A stretch of 64,000 nt of DNA from NCBI GenBank assembly GCA_029718625.1, contig CM056383.1, positions 17,570,722 through 17,634,721 on the forward strand, read 5' to 3'. The notes below the pieces were generated by a model. It saw nothing but the letters and a program-made list of their open reading frames with translations, was not told the DNA's origin and did no database searches. Of the stretch, positions 23,456-35,862 are shown one piece after another; position 1 is the first letter of the stretch; the number at the start of each line of letters is the position of its first letter. Origin of the DNA: Synaphobranchus kaupii. Lineage: Eukaryota; Chordata; Actinopteri; Anguilliformes; Synaphobranchidae. A program made the position numbers and the translations under genes.

Positions 23456-24790
23456 GTAGCTCTGTAAGCCTACACTTGTGAACAAGCAAGCAAAATGGTT
23501 CATTCTGGAGTGGCAATAGTTATTTTGATACCTGCAAGGCATTGTGTAGCCAATCAGATATAAGGGAGTGATTTGGTGACCAGGAGGATATTCTACAAAG
23601 CAGGATTATTGAGTTAGCTGCATAACTGCACTGAGTAAAACCCTGAACCCTCCCTAATCTGGAACATGGACTCAAGTAAAAAGAGCTGTTCCTGGTTTAC
23701 TGATAATTTAGTGCAATTATCCAGCTAACCTGTTTCATAGTATACCCCATATACGTAGATGCCATATTCTACTGTTCAGATAAGTCTGTGTGGCGGCCAA
23801 TGGTGGGAATCATTTGCTTGAAAAAGGCCACAAAATTGTGGAACTTGGCTAAACAAACGGAAGAAACGACAAAAGCAAGGATCGTGGGATAACTTTTCAC
23901 AAGTGGCTATTTGAGTATTTTAGGCTACTGGCACGTAAATTAGTGAACGTTATTTGTGTATTGCCGCACCGCTAATATTTTGAAAGACAGAAAAACTACC
24001 ATTTATGATATTACCACTCCATGCACCTATACATAGTGACTTGCTTACTTATCACCACTGTTACACTGAAATATTAGTTTACCAAAGACATATGGCCATA
24101 TTTTAATTGAATTAGGAAGGGAAACCGTTTTTACAGGTGCTACCTAGCTAGCCTATGTAACGTGGGCCTACTTAAATCATCGGAAGGAAATAAAAGAAAT
24201 CATTTTTAAAAAGTCCTTGTCTCAACCTATTATTGCAATTTAACGTTACCGCTGCACATAGACGGCGATGTGATCTATACAGATGTTTTGGTAGAATGTT
24301 TGGAATACAATTCCAAGAGTATAAAAAAGAGCACAAATTTGGATGTTTAGCTATGTAGCTAATTAGCTAGCTATCTATGGTATCAGTTACCGTTAAACAT
24401 CCTTTCAAAAACGGACTCGCTAACAAACAGACACAAACCTAACACCGATTAATTTATTATTATTAAACAATGGTATACAGGCATGGATCAATCGATTTCA
24501 GACGTAGTGTCGTAAATTAATTCTAACTGCTGCAACCTTCCCTACTGTCTCATCTCACAAAACAGTATTTTTTTTTCATATAGACACAACATAGCTCGTT
24601 CCAAAATGAATATGTGATGAAAAACATGTTGAAGATGAGCGACAAGGCAGTCAATGTATTATGTTATGAACAGTGTCCACAAAACAGAAGCTTGTTCAGG
24701 GTGCTAAGGGGTCTTCTCCATTGACTTCCACTCAAAAAATACAGCCCGAAACAGCCTGTGGTCTCTCTGTCCCCCAAACTGGACACGAGT
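23456..24790. other. Anonymous DNA with two dispersed-repeat fragments
   Basis: A MITE-like segment at 23580-23750 resembles 16640-16800. The block 24596-24760 is the inverted copy of 7618-7790. No gene is seen. Confidence 0.4.
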
Positions 24791-24909
24791 GAGCATCTGC
24801 ATCTTCTTTTTCTTCTTCTTCTTTGGGTTTTCTATGGCGGGTTGCTACCAACTGTCAAGTGCATACCGCCACCTACTGTTACGGAGTGTGGAAAAGCGAT
24901 AGCAGGAAT

Positions 24910-25451
24910 TCAGACCCTCCCACCCACACCAATCGAATAAATTAAATTAATCACAGTTCTGCGAACCTCATATCCCACTGACCCACCCAGGAGCCCAGCC
25001 AATGTAAACTGCCCACCCTTATCCCCAATCAGTTTCTTAAGTATCTCCCTCTCCCTGACATATGCTTGACATTCTAGCAGAATGTGCCTAACTGTTTCTT
25101 TGTTACTGCAATGAGGACAGTTGCCGGTATCATGCTTCCCTATCCTAAATAAACTGTAATTTAATCCAGAATTACCCAACCCAACCTAAGCCTAGTTAAT
25201 AGTGTTTCCTCCCTCCTACTCCCGCAAAGAAGAGGCCTCCCAGAGACCCCTGGCCGGACGGCATACAGATGATGCCCCCTACTTTCCTCATCCCACCTCT
25301 GTTGCCAAACCTTTCCGATCATAGCTTCAGCCTTAGCCTTGACCTCCCCTTTACCATAAAGGACATCCACTGTAATGTCGCCCATCCTAAGGGCCCTCTT
25401 AGCGAGGGCATCAGCCCCCTCGTTACCCCTCACACCCACATGCGCCAGCAC
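24910..25451 (-). pseudogene. I-clade LINE RNase H end and C-terminal zinc motif
   Basis: Frames 25161-25451 and 24910-25179 carry AHVGVRGNEGADALAKRAL, the last RNase H motif (His, Asn-Glu, Asp), and then GNCPHCSNKETVRHILLEC, a C-x2-C-x7-H-x4-C motif common at the C-terminus of I-clade LINE proteins. A frameshift near 25170 separates the two frames. The protein would end at about 24912, followed by the 3' UTR and the CTT-rich tail. Confidence 0.85.
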
Positions 25452-25550
25452 CCAGCAAAAGTATACCCCAATACCCCTCCTATATAGCCTATACGTATAT
25501 ACTAGCCAATACCTCCAGTACCAGATCCTCCCTGCAGGATGTTGGAGCAG

Positions 25551-25985
25551 TTAGGCTCTCCAGGGCCGATGCAGAGTAGTGCATATTACTGCTCTATCCG
25601 GTGTGACCTCCTCGACCCACTGCAGTGCCAGGGCTATTGCCACCATTTCGGCTGTAAAAACTGACAGGCCATCGTCTAGCCTCTCTGACCTCCTGACTCC
25701 AAATAGGGGCACAAATACACCTATCCCGACACGACCCGTCTCCGGATCCTTAGCACCATCTGTAAAAACAGGAAGATATGTATGAAATGTTCGATCGATA
25801 TAGCTATCAACCCTCCTGCCAACATCTGCCCAGCCCTCCCTATCCTGCTCCAACAGCCACCAATCAATATCAGGCTTCAGGAACAGCCAGGGCGGGAGCG
25901 CAGACACCGGAAAGGATGGTGCCATTGCCAGATCCATAATACCTAGTTCAGCAGCCCACTTATTAGCCGTCCACCCAAATCCCAC
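25551..25985 (-). pseudogene. I-clade LINE RNase H domain, N-terminal half
   Basis: The frame contains LPVFTDGAKDPETGRVGIG (first catalytic Asp) and FTAEMVAIALALQW (catalytic Glu). The next Asp-containing strand is garbled by a small deletion near 25580, whereas the plus-strand copy at 59322 keeps it (VICSDSASALERL). RNase H would remove the RNA template during reverse transcription. It follows the RT with a frameshift between them. Confidence 0.85.
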
Positions 25986-27057
25986 ACCGGCCTAGCTGTA
26001 TACTCCCAGCAATCCCGCAGTACCGCAGATGTCATAAAGGCACTGGAGTGGCCCTTCAATGTGGACCAATATGCCATCATCAGTTTGAGCCTCCTCAGCT
26101 TCAATGGCCATTCCCCCATTTCCACCAACTTTGCACACACTGGGGTCATCTTAAATGCTCCACAGCATAATCGCAAAGCCATTGCCTGGATCACATCTAG
26201 ACGCTTCAATGTTGACGGCGCAGCTGAGCGGAACACCATACACCCATAGTCTAGGACTGATCTGATGAGTGCATAGTATATGGACACAAGGGAAGATCTA
26301 TCCACGCCCCACTCACAACCTGCCACACACCTCATAAGGTTAAGAACCTTCTTACATTTTGCCACCACATGATCAATGTGTATTTTCCAGGTCAAACTAG
26401 TATCGAACCAAAGGCCCAAATACTTAAAGGAGTGAACCCTCTTCACAGGCTGGCCATATAGGCTCAACACTTCCGTATCAGGAATCCGCCTCCTCGTGAA
26501 AAACATGCTCTTAGTTTTCTGTACCGAAAACCTAAACCCCCACTTCATGGACCACTCCTCCACCCTAAAAATGGCCTCCTGCACCCTTCTCCTAACGTGG
26601 CCTAGGTTACGCTCCCATTTCCATAAAGCACTGTCATCAGCGTACAATGCTACCTCCACATCCCTATCAACCCTAGCAAAAACATCATCAATCATGATGC
26701 TAAACAATAGTGGACTAATTGCACTACCCTGTAGAGTACCAATATTCACTGCACAGGGTTCCAAAAGAGCAGACCCCACCCTAAATTGCATAGACCTGTT
26801 AAACAAGAAGGACAAAACCCAATTATAGACACACCCAGCCACCCCCAACCCTTCCAACTTTAACAAAAGGCCCTCTCTCCACAAAGAATCATATGCCCTT
26901 TCAAAAACACCGACACCACCACATCCTTTATAGCCTGCGCTTTCTTAATATCTGTCTCCAACGTCACTAGGGCATCAAATGTGGAGCGACCTCTCCGGAA
27001 ACCACTCTGCACCTGCGATAAAAGACCCCGCCCCTCAGCGCTATTGGGCGGTAGCAA
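25943..27057 (-). pseudogene. I-clade LINE reverse transcriptase
   Basis: Frames 26860-27057 and 25943-26884 together span the RT core. GFRRGRSTFDALVTLE is the fingers/palm region. GTLQGSAISPLLFSIMIDD is motif B. The catalytic box YADDS lies at about 26630-26644, and HSFKYLGLWFD is the post-catalytic motif. The thumb ends in an LRLCCG-containing stretch. The enzyme would copy its own RNA at the nicked target. A frameshift near 26870 and a stop upstream disable the copy. The plus-strand copy at 29461-30109 and 55181-55442 is closely related. Confidence 0.9.
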
Positions 27058-27063
27058 GCAGCA

Positions 27064-27324
27064 CTAGCAGGGTTCTTCCCCGGCTTCACAAACGGCAAAA
27101 CCACCGCCTTCTTCCACAGCCCCGGAAGGCCAAATTTTATTGAATACCTTCAACACAACCATCAAAACCTTCTCTGACACATGCCTCAGCATCTCATAGC
27201 ACACCAAATCCTGACCCGGGGATGAATTTCCCGTCCTCTTCACAGCCGAAATAAGCTCAAGCATAATAAACTCCACATCCAATACACTATCAAATACACT
27301 GCCCGGCCAAAAAAAAAGTCGCAC
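27064..27324 (-). pseudogene. I-clade LINE linker before the RT
   Basis: The frame contains LISAVKRTGNSSPGQDLVCYEML and IWPSGAVEEGG, the segment between endonuclease and RT fingers in I-clade proteins (the 'SAPGxD' region). It ends at a stop before the conserved KPGKDP motif, which the plus-strand copy at 29489 retains. Confidence 0.7.
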
Positions 27325-27418
27325 ACTCTAATATTTCATTGGACCGCCTTTAGCTTTGATTACGGCGCACATTTGTTGTGGCATTGTTTCGACAACCTTA
27401 TGCAATGTCACAACATTG
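27297..27418. mobile_element. Short Tc1/mariner-like fragment in the LINE
   Basis: After a TA at 27295 the sequence cactgcccggccaaaaaa resembles ends of small Tc1/mariner-type elements. About 120 bases do not match the LINE, and LINE-like coding text resumes at about 27420. The right boundary and its target duplication could not be fixed. Confidence 0.4.
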
Positions 27419-27555
27419 CCTTTTCCCCGTCTGATCTGGCAACCAGATCATCATCCACCAAAACAGGCACTCGCCTCATCTCATCACAGCCCCTCATCTT
27501 CTTGACTATCCTCCACACATCATTCATCCGAGTCTCTCTCCCAAGCATCTGCATC

Positions 27556-29460
27556 ACATCAAAATAATTGTATACCTACACCAGACACGTTCAGTAATCA
27601 CGCGATTGAAACAAGAACCAATCATTAACATTGGGGGCGGGACATGCGCAAGGAGGTCTGCAGCGTCGCATCTCAAATAGGAACAGGGCGAGCAGCAATG
27701 CAGGGTGAAGCGTAACGTGATGTGACACACGTGGGTGGTGTAGGTTTCACGATTGATTATAATAGATGCGTTAATTATTTTGACGTGATGCAGACTGACG
27801 CAGACGCTCACTTGCGTCCGGTTTGGGGAGGGTGTGACACCCTATGGAATGCCGTTTGGGCCAAAACCTATATTTCGACGTCCGCATTAAGACGTCAAAT
27901 TTGTTCGTCTTAAAGGGATAGTTCGGAATTTTGGACATAATGTCTCAATTACAACTTACCCATGATGTAGTTGATTGATGGAAACCATTTTCAGATAATT
28001 CCATGCTGTCCCTTCTTTTGGACATACACACATTGCTAATGCTAGCGCAACTCTAAGGTAACTGCTAGAATCCACTACCAAATGCACTTAAACACTCCAC
28101 AGTGCACCCAAAGCAAATAAAATACGACGACAGTCTATCGGGGTTATTTTCAGTGATTATACCATCATTCTTGAAGTCAAACTATCGTTGAATCCTTTAC
28201 TTTGTGCTGACCTATATTATCTGTGGAAGTATGGCGGCGGAGCGATACTTTACGTTGCCTACGAATGTAGTGCCGGCACTGGTCGACTACAACAACAAAG
28301 AAGACTAACAAGTTGCAATGGCCTCGCTCCGCCGCCGTATATAGTTCTGTGGGTGCCACTTTGCAGAAAAAATATAATGGGAGTCAATCACAGAACTAGA
28401 AAGGCAACTGCCTTCTGAAAACGGCACCTTTTCCACAGCCCAAAGTTTTTTCTCTGATTGGTCAACGTGACATGTCATGTGAAGGTGGTCATTTTGTCCC
28501 TTTTGCAGAGAGTAATGGCTGCCACTGCAAATCTAAAACCATGACCAGAGCGACCAGAACCACCGCAGATGGAGTGGGTTTTGTGAGAAAAATCGATGTT
28601 ATGTGAAAATCAAAACAAATAAATTACTGAATACGTCTATGCTATGATTACATTCACATACTTAAATAATAATTGTTGCACCTCTTTGTTTACCGTCAGT
28701 GGTATTGCAGTCGGTGATCCCAACCGCTTTTTCAAGCTTTCCGTGAACCAGTGAATAATAATAAATCGTGATGGAAATGGCCACAGTGATAACCGTAGCC
28801 TATTTTACAGGTAGGCTAGCCTCCCCGTAATGTCGATGTTAGACTGATCAAATGAACTATGGTGATTTTTGCAATGTAACGTTGTGCTAGCAGATTAATG
28901 TTGAAGGCTAACGTAGAGGCTATCTTGTTAAAATCGCCTCACAGCCTAACGTTACTGCAAATTCATATATTATTAACAAGCTGTTTGGTTAGTGTTAACT
29001 ATAATGTTCCACATCGTTATGTTGTTCGAAGCTGTATTGAACAAAGCAGGCTTATTAGCCAACGTATTAGCCCACCCTCCCAGGAAGCAGAAACCTCCAT
29101 GTATAACGTTAGCTAGCGACGACTGCTAAGTTATGCTCTCAGAACTGTACAGTTCTGTGGTTATGCTAAATAAGGTAACTTTGTTAGCTTGCAGTAGCAG
29201 TCAGAGGCGTAGAAATGACAGGTTATCACAAAAGCCTGTTGATAATACGCCAATAGTAGCTTGATGCACATTTAAAAGAAAAGCCAGGCATAGTTATAGC
29301 TAGCCTACTTTAGAACATATTTGGCTAACCTTAACGTAACCCCATCAATGTATTCAACTGCATTCCAATTTGAACTTTGTTTTGAAAGAAAGCCGTGTTA
29401 AGTCATTTTTTCTGACTTTACAGTTTATGGTTAAGCCTAACTGCATAACGTTATTTAGGG
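27556..29460. other. Anonymous DNA with one TTAA-type transposon end
   Basis: At 27910 a TTAA followed by agggatagttcgg matches the T2/Kolobok end pattern seen at 44336, but no opposite end was found. The block 28590-29110 has a diverged same-orientation relative at 60440-60965. A short frame MEMATV at 28768 occurs in both, but is not supported as a gene. Confidence 0.4.
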
Positions 29461-30109
29461 ATGCCTTCCGGGGCTGTGGAAGAGGGCGGTGGTTTTGCTA
29501 TTTGTGAAGCCGGGGAAGGACCCTGCTAGTGTTGCTAGCTACCGTCCAATAGCGCTGACATCTAACTTTTGTAAGTTGATGGAACGTATAGTGATGGGGC
29601 GGTTAACTCATTTTATCTCATGTGCAGAGTGGTTTCCGGAGAGGTCGCACCACATTTGTTGCCTTGGTGAGGTTGGAGATGGATGGTAAGAAGGCGCAGG
29701 CTACAAAGGATGTGGTGGTGACTGTTTTTTGATATTGAAAGGGAATATGATTATTTGTGGAGAGAGGGCCTTTTGTTAAAGTTGGAAGGGTTGGGGGTGG
29801 CTGGGTGTGTCTATAATTGGGTTTTGTCCTTTTTGTTTAACAGGTCCAAGCAAGTCAGGGTGGGGTCTGCTCTTTCAGAACCATATGCAGTGAATATTGG
29901 TACTCCACAGGGTAGTGCAATTAGTCCACTTCTGTTTAGTATAATGATTGATGATGTTTTTGCTAGGGTTGATAGGGATGTGGGGGATGCATTGTACGCT
30001 GATGACGGAGCTTTATGGAAACGGGGGTGTAACATTGGCCACGTTAGAAGGAGGGTGCAGGAGGCCATTTTTAGGGTAGAGGAGTGATCCGTGAAGAGGG
30101 GATTTAACC
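29461..30109 (+). pseudogene. I-clade LINE, plus-strand copy: RT N-terminal half
   Basis: The segment encodes VKPGKDPASVASYRPIAL, LMERIVMGRL, then after frame breaks MWREGLLLKLEGLGVAGCVY, GTPQGSAISPLLFSIMIDD and YADDG. It is the counterpart of the minus-strand copy at 26500-27110. Similarity stops at about 30109, where the composite repeat begins; the matching RT sequence resumes in part at 55181. The catalytic box here is YADDG. Stops and frameshifts make it non-functional. It is either the left piece of one insertion later split by 25 kb, or an independent fragment. Confidence 0.85.
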
Positions 30110-31085
30110 AACCAAGGAACGAACCAAGGAATTTGATGCAAGAGGAATTTTGAAGATAGGCTAAACGGTTCAAAAGTTATAGCCCAAAAAGATTATAGAA
30201 TTTCACTTTGTCTCAATAGCACCACCATCAGGTCAATTGGGTTGCAATCCGCTGTACATGTGTCTTGTCGCAGTGTCTACATGTGTGCTAAGTTTCATAG
30301 TTGTCAGTTTTGTGGTTAGGCTAATACCGGGGACAGAGGGAAATGGTAATAGCATTTCCAAAATGGCGGCCAATCCAAGATGGCAGCGACATATATGGGA
30401 CATACATATGTTCCAGATGAGGAAATTGATCACTACAGCAAGTTTTAAATGTCTAAAAAATAATGGTGATTTTTTATGAATTTATGCATTTAAAAATATA
30501 TATTATGCTCTATAGCGCCACCATTTGACTCTGTTGAGCCAATACTTTAGAGTTTGGCTCAGAACCTCAGTGCAAGTACAGAAACCAAATTTTATTAATA
30601 TCCATTGAAGAATTGAAGAGTTATTAGCGTTTTTGTGACTAGCCACGCCCACAACAGTTTTTATTGGCTTACTGCGATCAGGATATTTGGAAAATCAGGA
30701 AAATCGCTTTGTGATTCTTTAGAGAATCGTCCCCTGAACAACTGGGTGTGTTGCATGTTGATATGTCAAATGGTCTCGGAGGAGTTCGATTTTATAGGTT
30801 TTTCACAAAATGCAAATTTGCAAAAGATCCATTACGGCGGACCTCATTGGACCTAATGGAAAAGTTATGTGCCACGAACCAAGGAATTTGACGCAAAAAG
30901 AATTTTGAAGATAGGCTAAACGGTTCAAAAGTTATAGCCCAAAAGATTATAGAATTTCACTTTGTCTCTATAGCGCCACTATGAGGTCAATTGGGTTGGA
31001 ATTCGCTGTACATGTGTCGTGTCGCAGTGTCTACATGTGTGCAAAGTTTCAGCAAATGTTATCATGTGGTTTTGCTGCAATTGTA
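30110..31085 (+). repeat. Composite repeat, about 760-bp units
   Basis: The landmark aaccaaggaatttgatgc occurs at 30112 and again at 30880, giving a unit of about 765 bp. Each unit contains aggctaaacggttcaaaag, tatagcgccaccatcagg-type text, and ccagatgaggaaattgatca. The same units return at 46480-47240 and 48180-49700. No protein is encoded; stops are frequent in all frames. The class is unknown. Confidence 0.75.
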
Positions 31086-34000
31086 GCAATTGTGGGACAG
31101 AGGGAGCCAGGGCCAATAGTAGAGAAGGCATTAGAGATAGAAAAGGTATTAGGAGAAGAGGCGGCCATTGACAATGGTAGAGAGGGCATTAGGGACAGAG
31201 GGAGACAGGGCCAATAGTAGAGAGGGCCTTAAAGATAGAGAAGGCATTAGGAGGAGAGGCGGATATGGGCAATGGTAGAAAGGGCATTAGGGACAGAGGG
31301 GGCCAGGGCCAATTGTACAGACGGCATTAGAGGTAGAGAGAACATTGGGACAGAGGGAGCCAGGGCCAATAGTAGAGAGTGCATTAGAGATAGAGAAGGC
31401 ATTAGGAGCAGAGGGGGACATCATGTGGTTTTGCTGCAATTGTAGCAATTGTGGGACAGAGGGAGCCAGGGCCAATAGTAGAGAAGGCATTAGAGATAGA
31501 GAAGGTATTAGGAGAAGAGGCGGCCATTGCCAATGGTAGAGAGGGCATTAGGGACAGAGGGAGACAATAGAGAGGGCCTTAAAGATAGAGAAGGCATTAG
31601 GAGGAGAGGCGGACATGGGCAATGGTAGAGAGGGCATTAGGGGCAGAGGAGGCCACGGCCAATGGTAGAAAGGGCATTAGGGGCAGAGGGGGCCAGGGCC
31701 AATTGTACAGCCGACATTAGAGGTAGAGAGGACATTGGGACAGAGGGAGCCAGGGCCAATAGTAGAGAGGGCATTAGAGATAGAGAAGGCATTAGGAGCA
31801 GAGGGGGACATGGCCAATGGTAGAGAGGGCATTCGGGGCAGAGGGAGACAGGGTCAATAGTAGAGAGGGCATTAGAGATAGAGAAGGCATTAGGAGCATA
31901 GGGGGACATGGGCAATGGTAGAGAGGGCATTATGGGCTGAAGGAACCAGGGACAATAGTAGAGAGGGCATTAGAGATAGAGAAGGCATTAGGAGCAGAGG
32001 GGGACATAGCCAATGGTAGAGAGGGCATTAGGGGCAGAAGGAGCCAGGGCCAATAGTAGAGAGGGCATTAGGGGCAGAAGGAGCCAGGGCCAATATTACA
32101 GAGGGCATTAGACATAGATAAGGCATTAGGAGCAGAGGGGGACTTAGCCAATGGTAGAGAGGGCATTAGAGATAGAGAAGGCATTAGGAGCAGATGGGGA
32201 CATGGCCAATGGTAGAGAGGGCATTAGGGGCAGAGGGAGACAGGGCCAATAGTAGAGAGGGCAATAGAGATAGAGAAGGTATTACGAGCAGAGGCGGACA
32301 TGGCCAATTGTAGAGAGGGCATTAGGGGCAGAGGGGGTCAGGGCCAATGGAAGAGAGGGCATTAGGGGCAGAGGGGGCCAGGACCAATGGTAGAGACGGC
32401 ATTAGGGGCAGAGGGGGCCAAGGCCAATAGTAGAGAGGGCATTAGAGATAGAGAAGGCATTAGGAGCAGAGGGGGACATAGCCAATGGTAGAGAGGGCAT
32501 TATGGGCTGAAGGAGCCAGGGACAATAGTAGAAAGGGCATTAGAGCTAGAGAAGGCATTAGGAGCAGAGGGGGACATAGCCAAGAGAGGGCATTAGAGAT
32601 AGAGAAGGCATTAGGAACAGAGGGGGACATGGCCAATGGTAGAGAGGGCATTAGGGGCAGAGGGAGACAGGGCCAATAGTAGAGAGGGCAATAGAGATAG
32701 AGAAGGTATTACGAGCAGAGGCGGACTTGGCCAATGGTAGAGAGGGCATTAGGGGCAGAGGGGGCCAGGGCCAATGGAAGAGACGGCATTAGGAGCAGAG
32801 GGAGACATAGCCAATAGTAGAGAGGGCATTAGAGATAGAGAAGGCATTAGGAGCAGAGGGGGACATGGCCAATGGTAGAGAGGGCATTAGGGGCAGAAGG
32901 AGCCAGGGCCAATATTACAGAGGACATTAGACATAGAGAAGGCATTAGGAGCAGAGGGGGACTTAGCCAATGGTAGAGAGGGCATTAGAGATGGAGAAGG
33001 CATTAGGGGCAGAGGGGGACATGGCCAATGGTAGAGAGGGCATTAGGGGCAGAGGGAGACAGGGCCAATAGTAGAGAGGGCAATACAGATAGAGAAGGTA
33101 TTACGAGCAGAGGCGGACATGGCCAATGGTAGAGAGGGCATTAGGGGCAGAGGGGGCCAGGGCCAATGGAAGAGAGGGCATTAGGGGCAGAGGGGTCCAG
33201 GATCAATGGTAGAGACAGCATTAGGGGCAGAGGGGGCCACGGCCAATAGTAGAGAGGGCATTAGAGATATTGAAGGCATTAGGAGCAGAGGGGGACATGG
33301 CCAATGGTAGAGAGGGCATTATGGGTTGAAGGAGCCAGGGACTATAGTAGAGAGGGCATTAGACATAGAGAAGGCATTAGGAGCAGAGGGGGACATAGCC
33401 AATGGTAGAGAGGGCATTAGAGATAGAGAAGGCATTAGGAGCAGAGGGGGACATAGCCAATAGTAGAGAGGGCATTAGAGATATTGAAGGCATTAGGAGC
33501 AGAGGGTGACAGGGCCAATAGTAGAGAGGGCAATAGAGATAGAGAAGGTATTACGAGTAGAGGCGGACTTGGCCAATGGTAGAGAGGGCATTAGGGGCAG
33601 AGGGGGCCAGGGCCAATGGAAGAGAGGGCATTAGGGGCAGAGGGGGCCAGGGCCAATGGTAGAGATGGCATTAGGGGCAGAGGGGCCAGGGCCAATAGTA
33701 GAGAGGGCATTAGAGATAGAGAAGGCATTAGGAGCAGAGGGGGACATGGCCAATGGTAGAGCGGGCATTAGGGGCAGAGGGAGAAAGGGCCAATAGTAGA
33801 GAGGGCATTAGAGATAGAGAAGGTATTAGGAGCAGAGGCGGACATGGCCAATGGTAGAGAGGGCATTAGGGGCAGAGGGGGCCAGGGCCAATGGTAGAGC
33901 GGGCATTAGGGGCAGAGGGGGCCAGGGCCAATTGTACATATGGCATTAGAGATAGAGAGGGCATTAGGGGCAGAGGGAGCCAGGGCCAATAGTAGAGAGG

Positions 34001-34435
34001 GCATTAGAGATAGAGAAGGCATTAGGAGCAGAGGGGAACATGGCCAATGGTAGAGAGGGCATTAGGGGCAGAGGGAGACAGGGCCAATAGTAGAGAGGGC
34101 ATTAGAGATAGAGAAGGTATTAGGAGCAGAGGCGGACATAGCCAATGGTAGAGAAGGTATTAGGAGCAGAGGGGGACATGGCCAATAGTAGAGAAGGCAT
34201 TAGAGATAGAGAAGGCATTAGGAGCAGAGGGGGACATGGCCAATGGTAGAGAGGGCATTATGGGCAGAAGGAGCCAGGGCCAATAGTAGAGAGGGCATTA
34301 GAGAGAGAGAAGGCATTAGGAGCAGAGGGAGACATAGCCAATGGTATAGAGGGCATTAGAGATAGACAAGTTATTAGGAGCAGAGGGGGACATAGCCAAT
34401 GGTAGAGAGGGCATTAGGGGTACAGGGAGAACATG
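31086..34435 (+). repeat. 3.3-kb minisatellite with CCAAT in most units
   Basis: The array mixes two unit types: about 40 bp (gggcattaggggcagagg, ggccagggccaatggtagaga) and about 19 bp (gggcattagagatagagaa). They are arranged in variable order as a higher-order repeat. The first 365 bases, including the non-repetitive lead-in 'atcatgtggttttgctgcaa', are themselves duplicated (31064 and 31424). Most 40-bp units carry GGCCAATGG or GGCCAATAG. The open frames reported on both strands come from the repeat and are not genes. Confidence 0.9.
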
Positions 34436-34893
34436 TACTCAATGCCAAGTTAAACTAAATACCTGTTAGCTGAATTAGGCTACTGGAGACTTGACTATCT
34501 AGATCTGCTCAAATTGATGTCCTGCAGCAAATATTCAGTCTGACCTACCTGTAGTGCATGTACATGACAAAACACAATACGTAGCGTTAATGAATGTCAT
34601 GTGAAACTGAACGGCTGTTGGCTGAAATGCATTACCTATTCACAACTGTGTGTTTACTTGCTAGCTAGCTATCCAAATAACTTAGCTTTGACATATTGTT
34701 AATATAACCACAGAAGGGCTTGTATCACAAAGCAGGATTTAGTTACTATAGGCTAACAGGAACAACTAACTTCACAATAACGATTGTCAAATAGACATAG
34801 CCATGGCTTCTAAGGCATGTATTTAATTGGGGGCCGTAACAATGACATAATGCATAATATTGTTCTTTTCCATCTGAGGCAAAGCCTAGATAT
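34436..34893. other. Composite-repeat flank of transposon B1
   Basis: No gene. The last 60 bases (gaggcaaagcctagatatta) match 47605-47630, which is the unfilled form of the B1 insertion site. The rest is unassigned. Confidence 0.5.
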
Positions 34894-35862
34894 TAGTTTT
34901 TTACGATTGCTTTGACTCATTTTGCACAACAGAGTTTCAATGTGCAAAACTCTTAACACAGAATGCTATACTGCTCATTTTGGGTTCAAAATGTAATATA
35001 GCATGCAAAATAAAAATACCAGTGTCAAATCAGAATATTATATGCAAACGTTTATCACAGCACCAGAACATTAGATATTTCAAACAATGAAGTTAAATCA
35101 TTGCTGCATTTTCAATATACAACAGTCATCACGAAATAATGCTGCCAAACACAAAATCCTTCTGATAAAAAAAGTGTTTGAAAGTGTTTTTTGGTCATAA
35201 CGCAAAATGCTATACTCCTAATCTTGGGCTCAAAAGCATATATAGCATGCACAATAGAAACAACTGAACCAAATTAGATTGTATGTCATGCTAAAGTTTA
35301 TCATAGTGTTAGAACAGTGGATATGTTTTTCGTTGAAGTTTAATTATTGGTGCATTTTCAAATACAACGGCCATTATCAAATAATGTGGTCAAACACAAA
35401 ATACTTTTTACCAAAAAAGACTATGCAATGGTCATTTCCTCATAAATGCTTGAAATTATGTACAGCAAGCATCCCCTGTGATAGACTGCAGTTTTGCGCT
35501 TGTGTTTTTATGAAAGACAAACAAAATATTAGATTATATGAAGTTTAATCATTAAAGAAAAATCATACAGTAATGCAGTACTGTAAACTCAACTGTATTG
35601 TACAGTAAAAGCAAAAACAGTTACAGTAACAACAAACTTTACTGTAAAAAAAAAAAAAAAAACTGCTTCTCGGTGCTTACAGTATTTCTCAATTGCGTGA
35701 AAGCATTTTATGGAACAATGTTGTTAATTTTATGAATAGGTGACAAGACTCAAAACTGTGGCATTTTGCAGGACAGCAAATGCATTTGCAAAATTTAATC
35801 ACTTTTTCAAAACTGAAAATACATTCAACAAAAGCAGATACTGGCTTCAAAAAGGGTAATAC

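Larger units (their letters stand above)
24804..27543 (-). mobile_element. I-clade (Nimb-like) non-LTR retrotransposon, 5'-truncated
   Basis: The minus-strand element ends at 24804 in a cttcttcttcttt-type tail and is flanked by a perfect 12-bp duplication agcatctgcatc (24792-24803 and 27544-27555). It encodes, in order, part of a linker, reverse transcriptase, RNase H and a C-terminal CCHC-like motif. RNase H after the RT is the mark of the I superclade. The upstream ORF1 and endonuclease are missing, so the copy is 5'-truncated. Several stops and frameshifts break the protein. A short Tc1-like sequence begins at about 27297 within it. Confidence 0.85.

Noticed and set aside
26496..26828. 110-residue plus-strand frame
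   Set aside because: Antisense to the I-clade reverse transcriptase; no independent support.
31086..34435. CRISPR-like array or coding repeats
   Set aside because: Units are directly abutting, variable in order, and lack unique spacers. The open frames on both strands follow from the unit lengths. It is a minisatellite in a eukaryotic genome.
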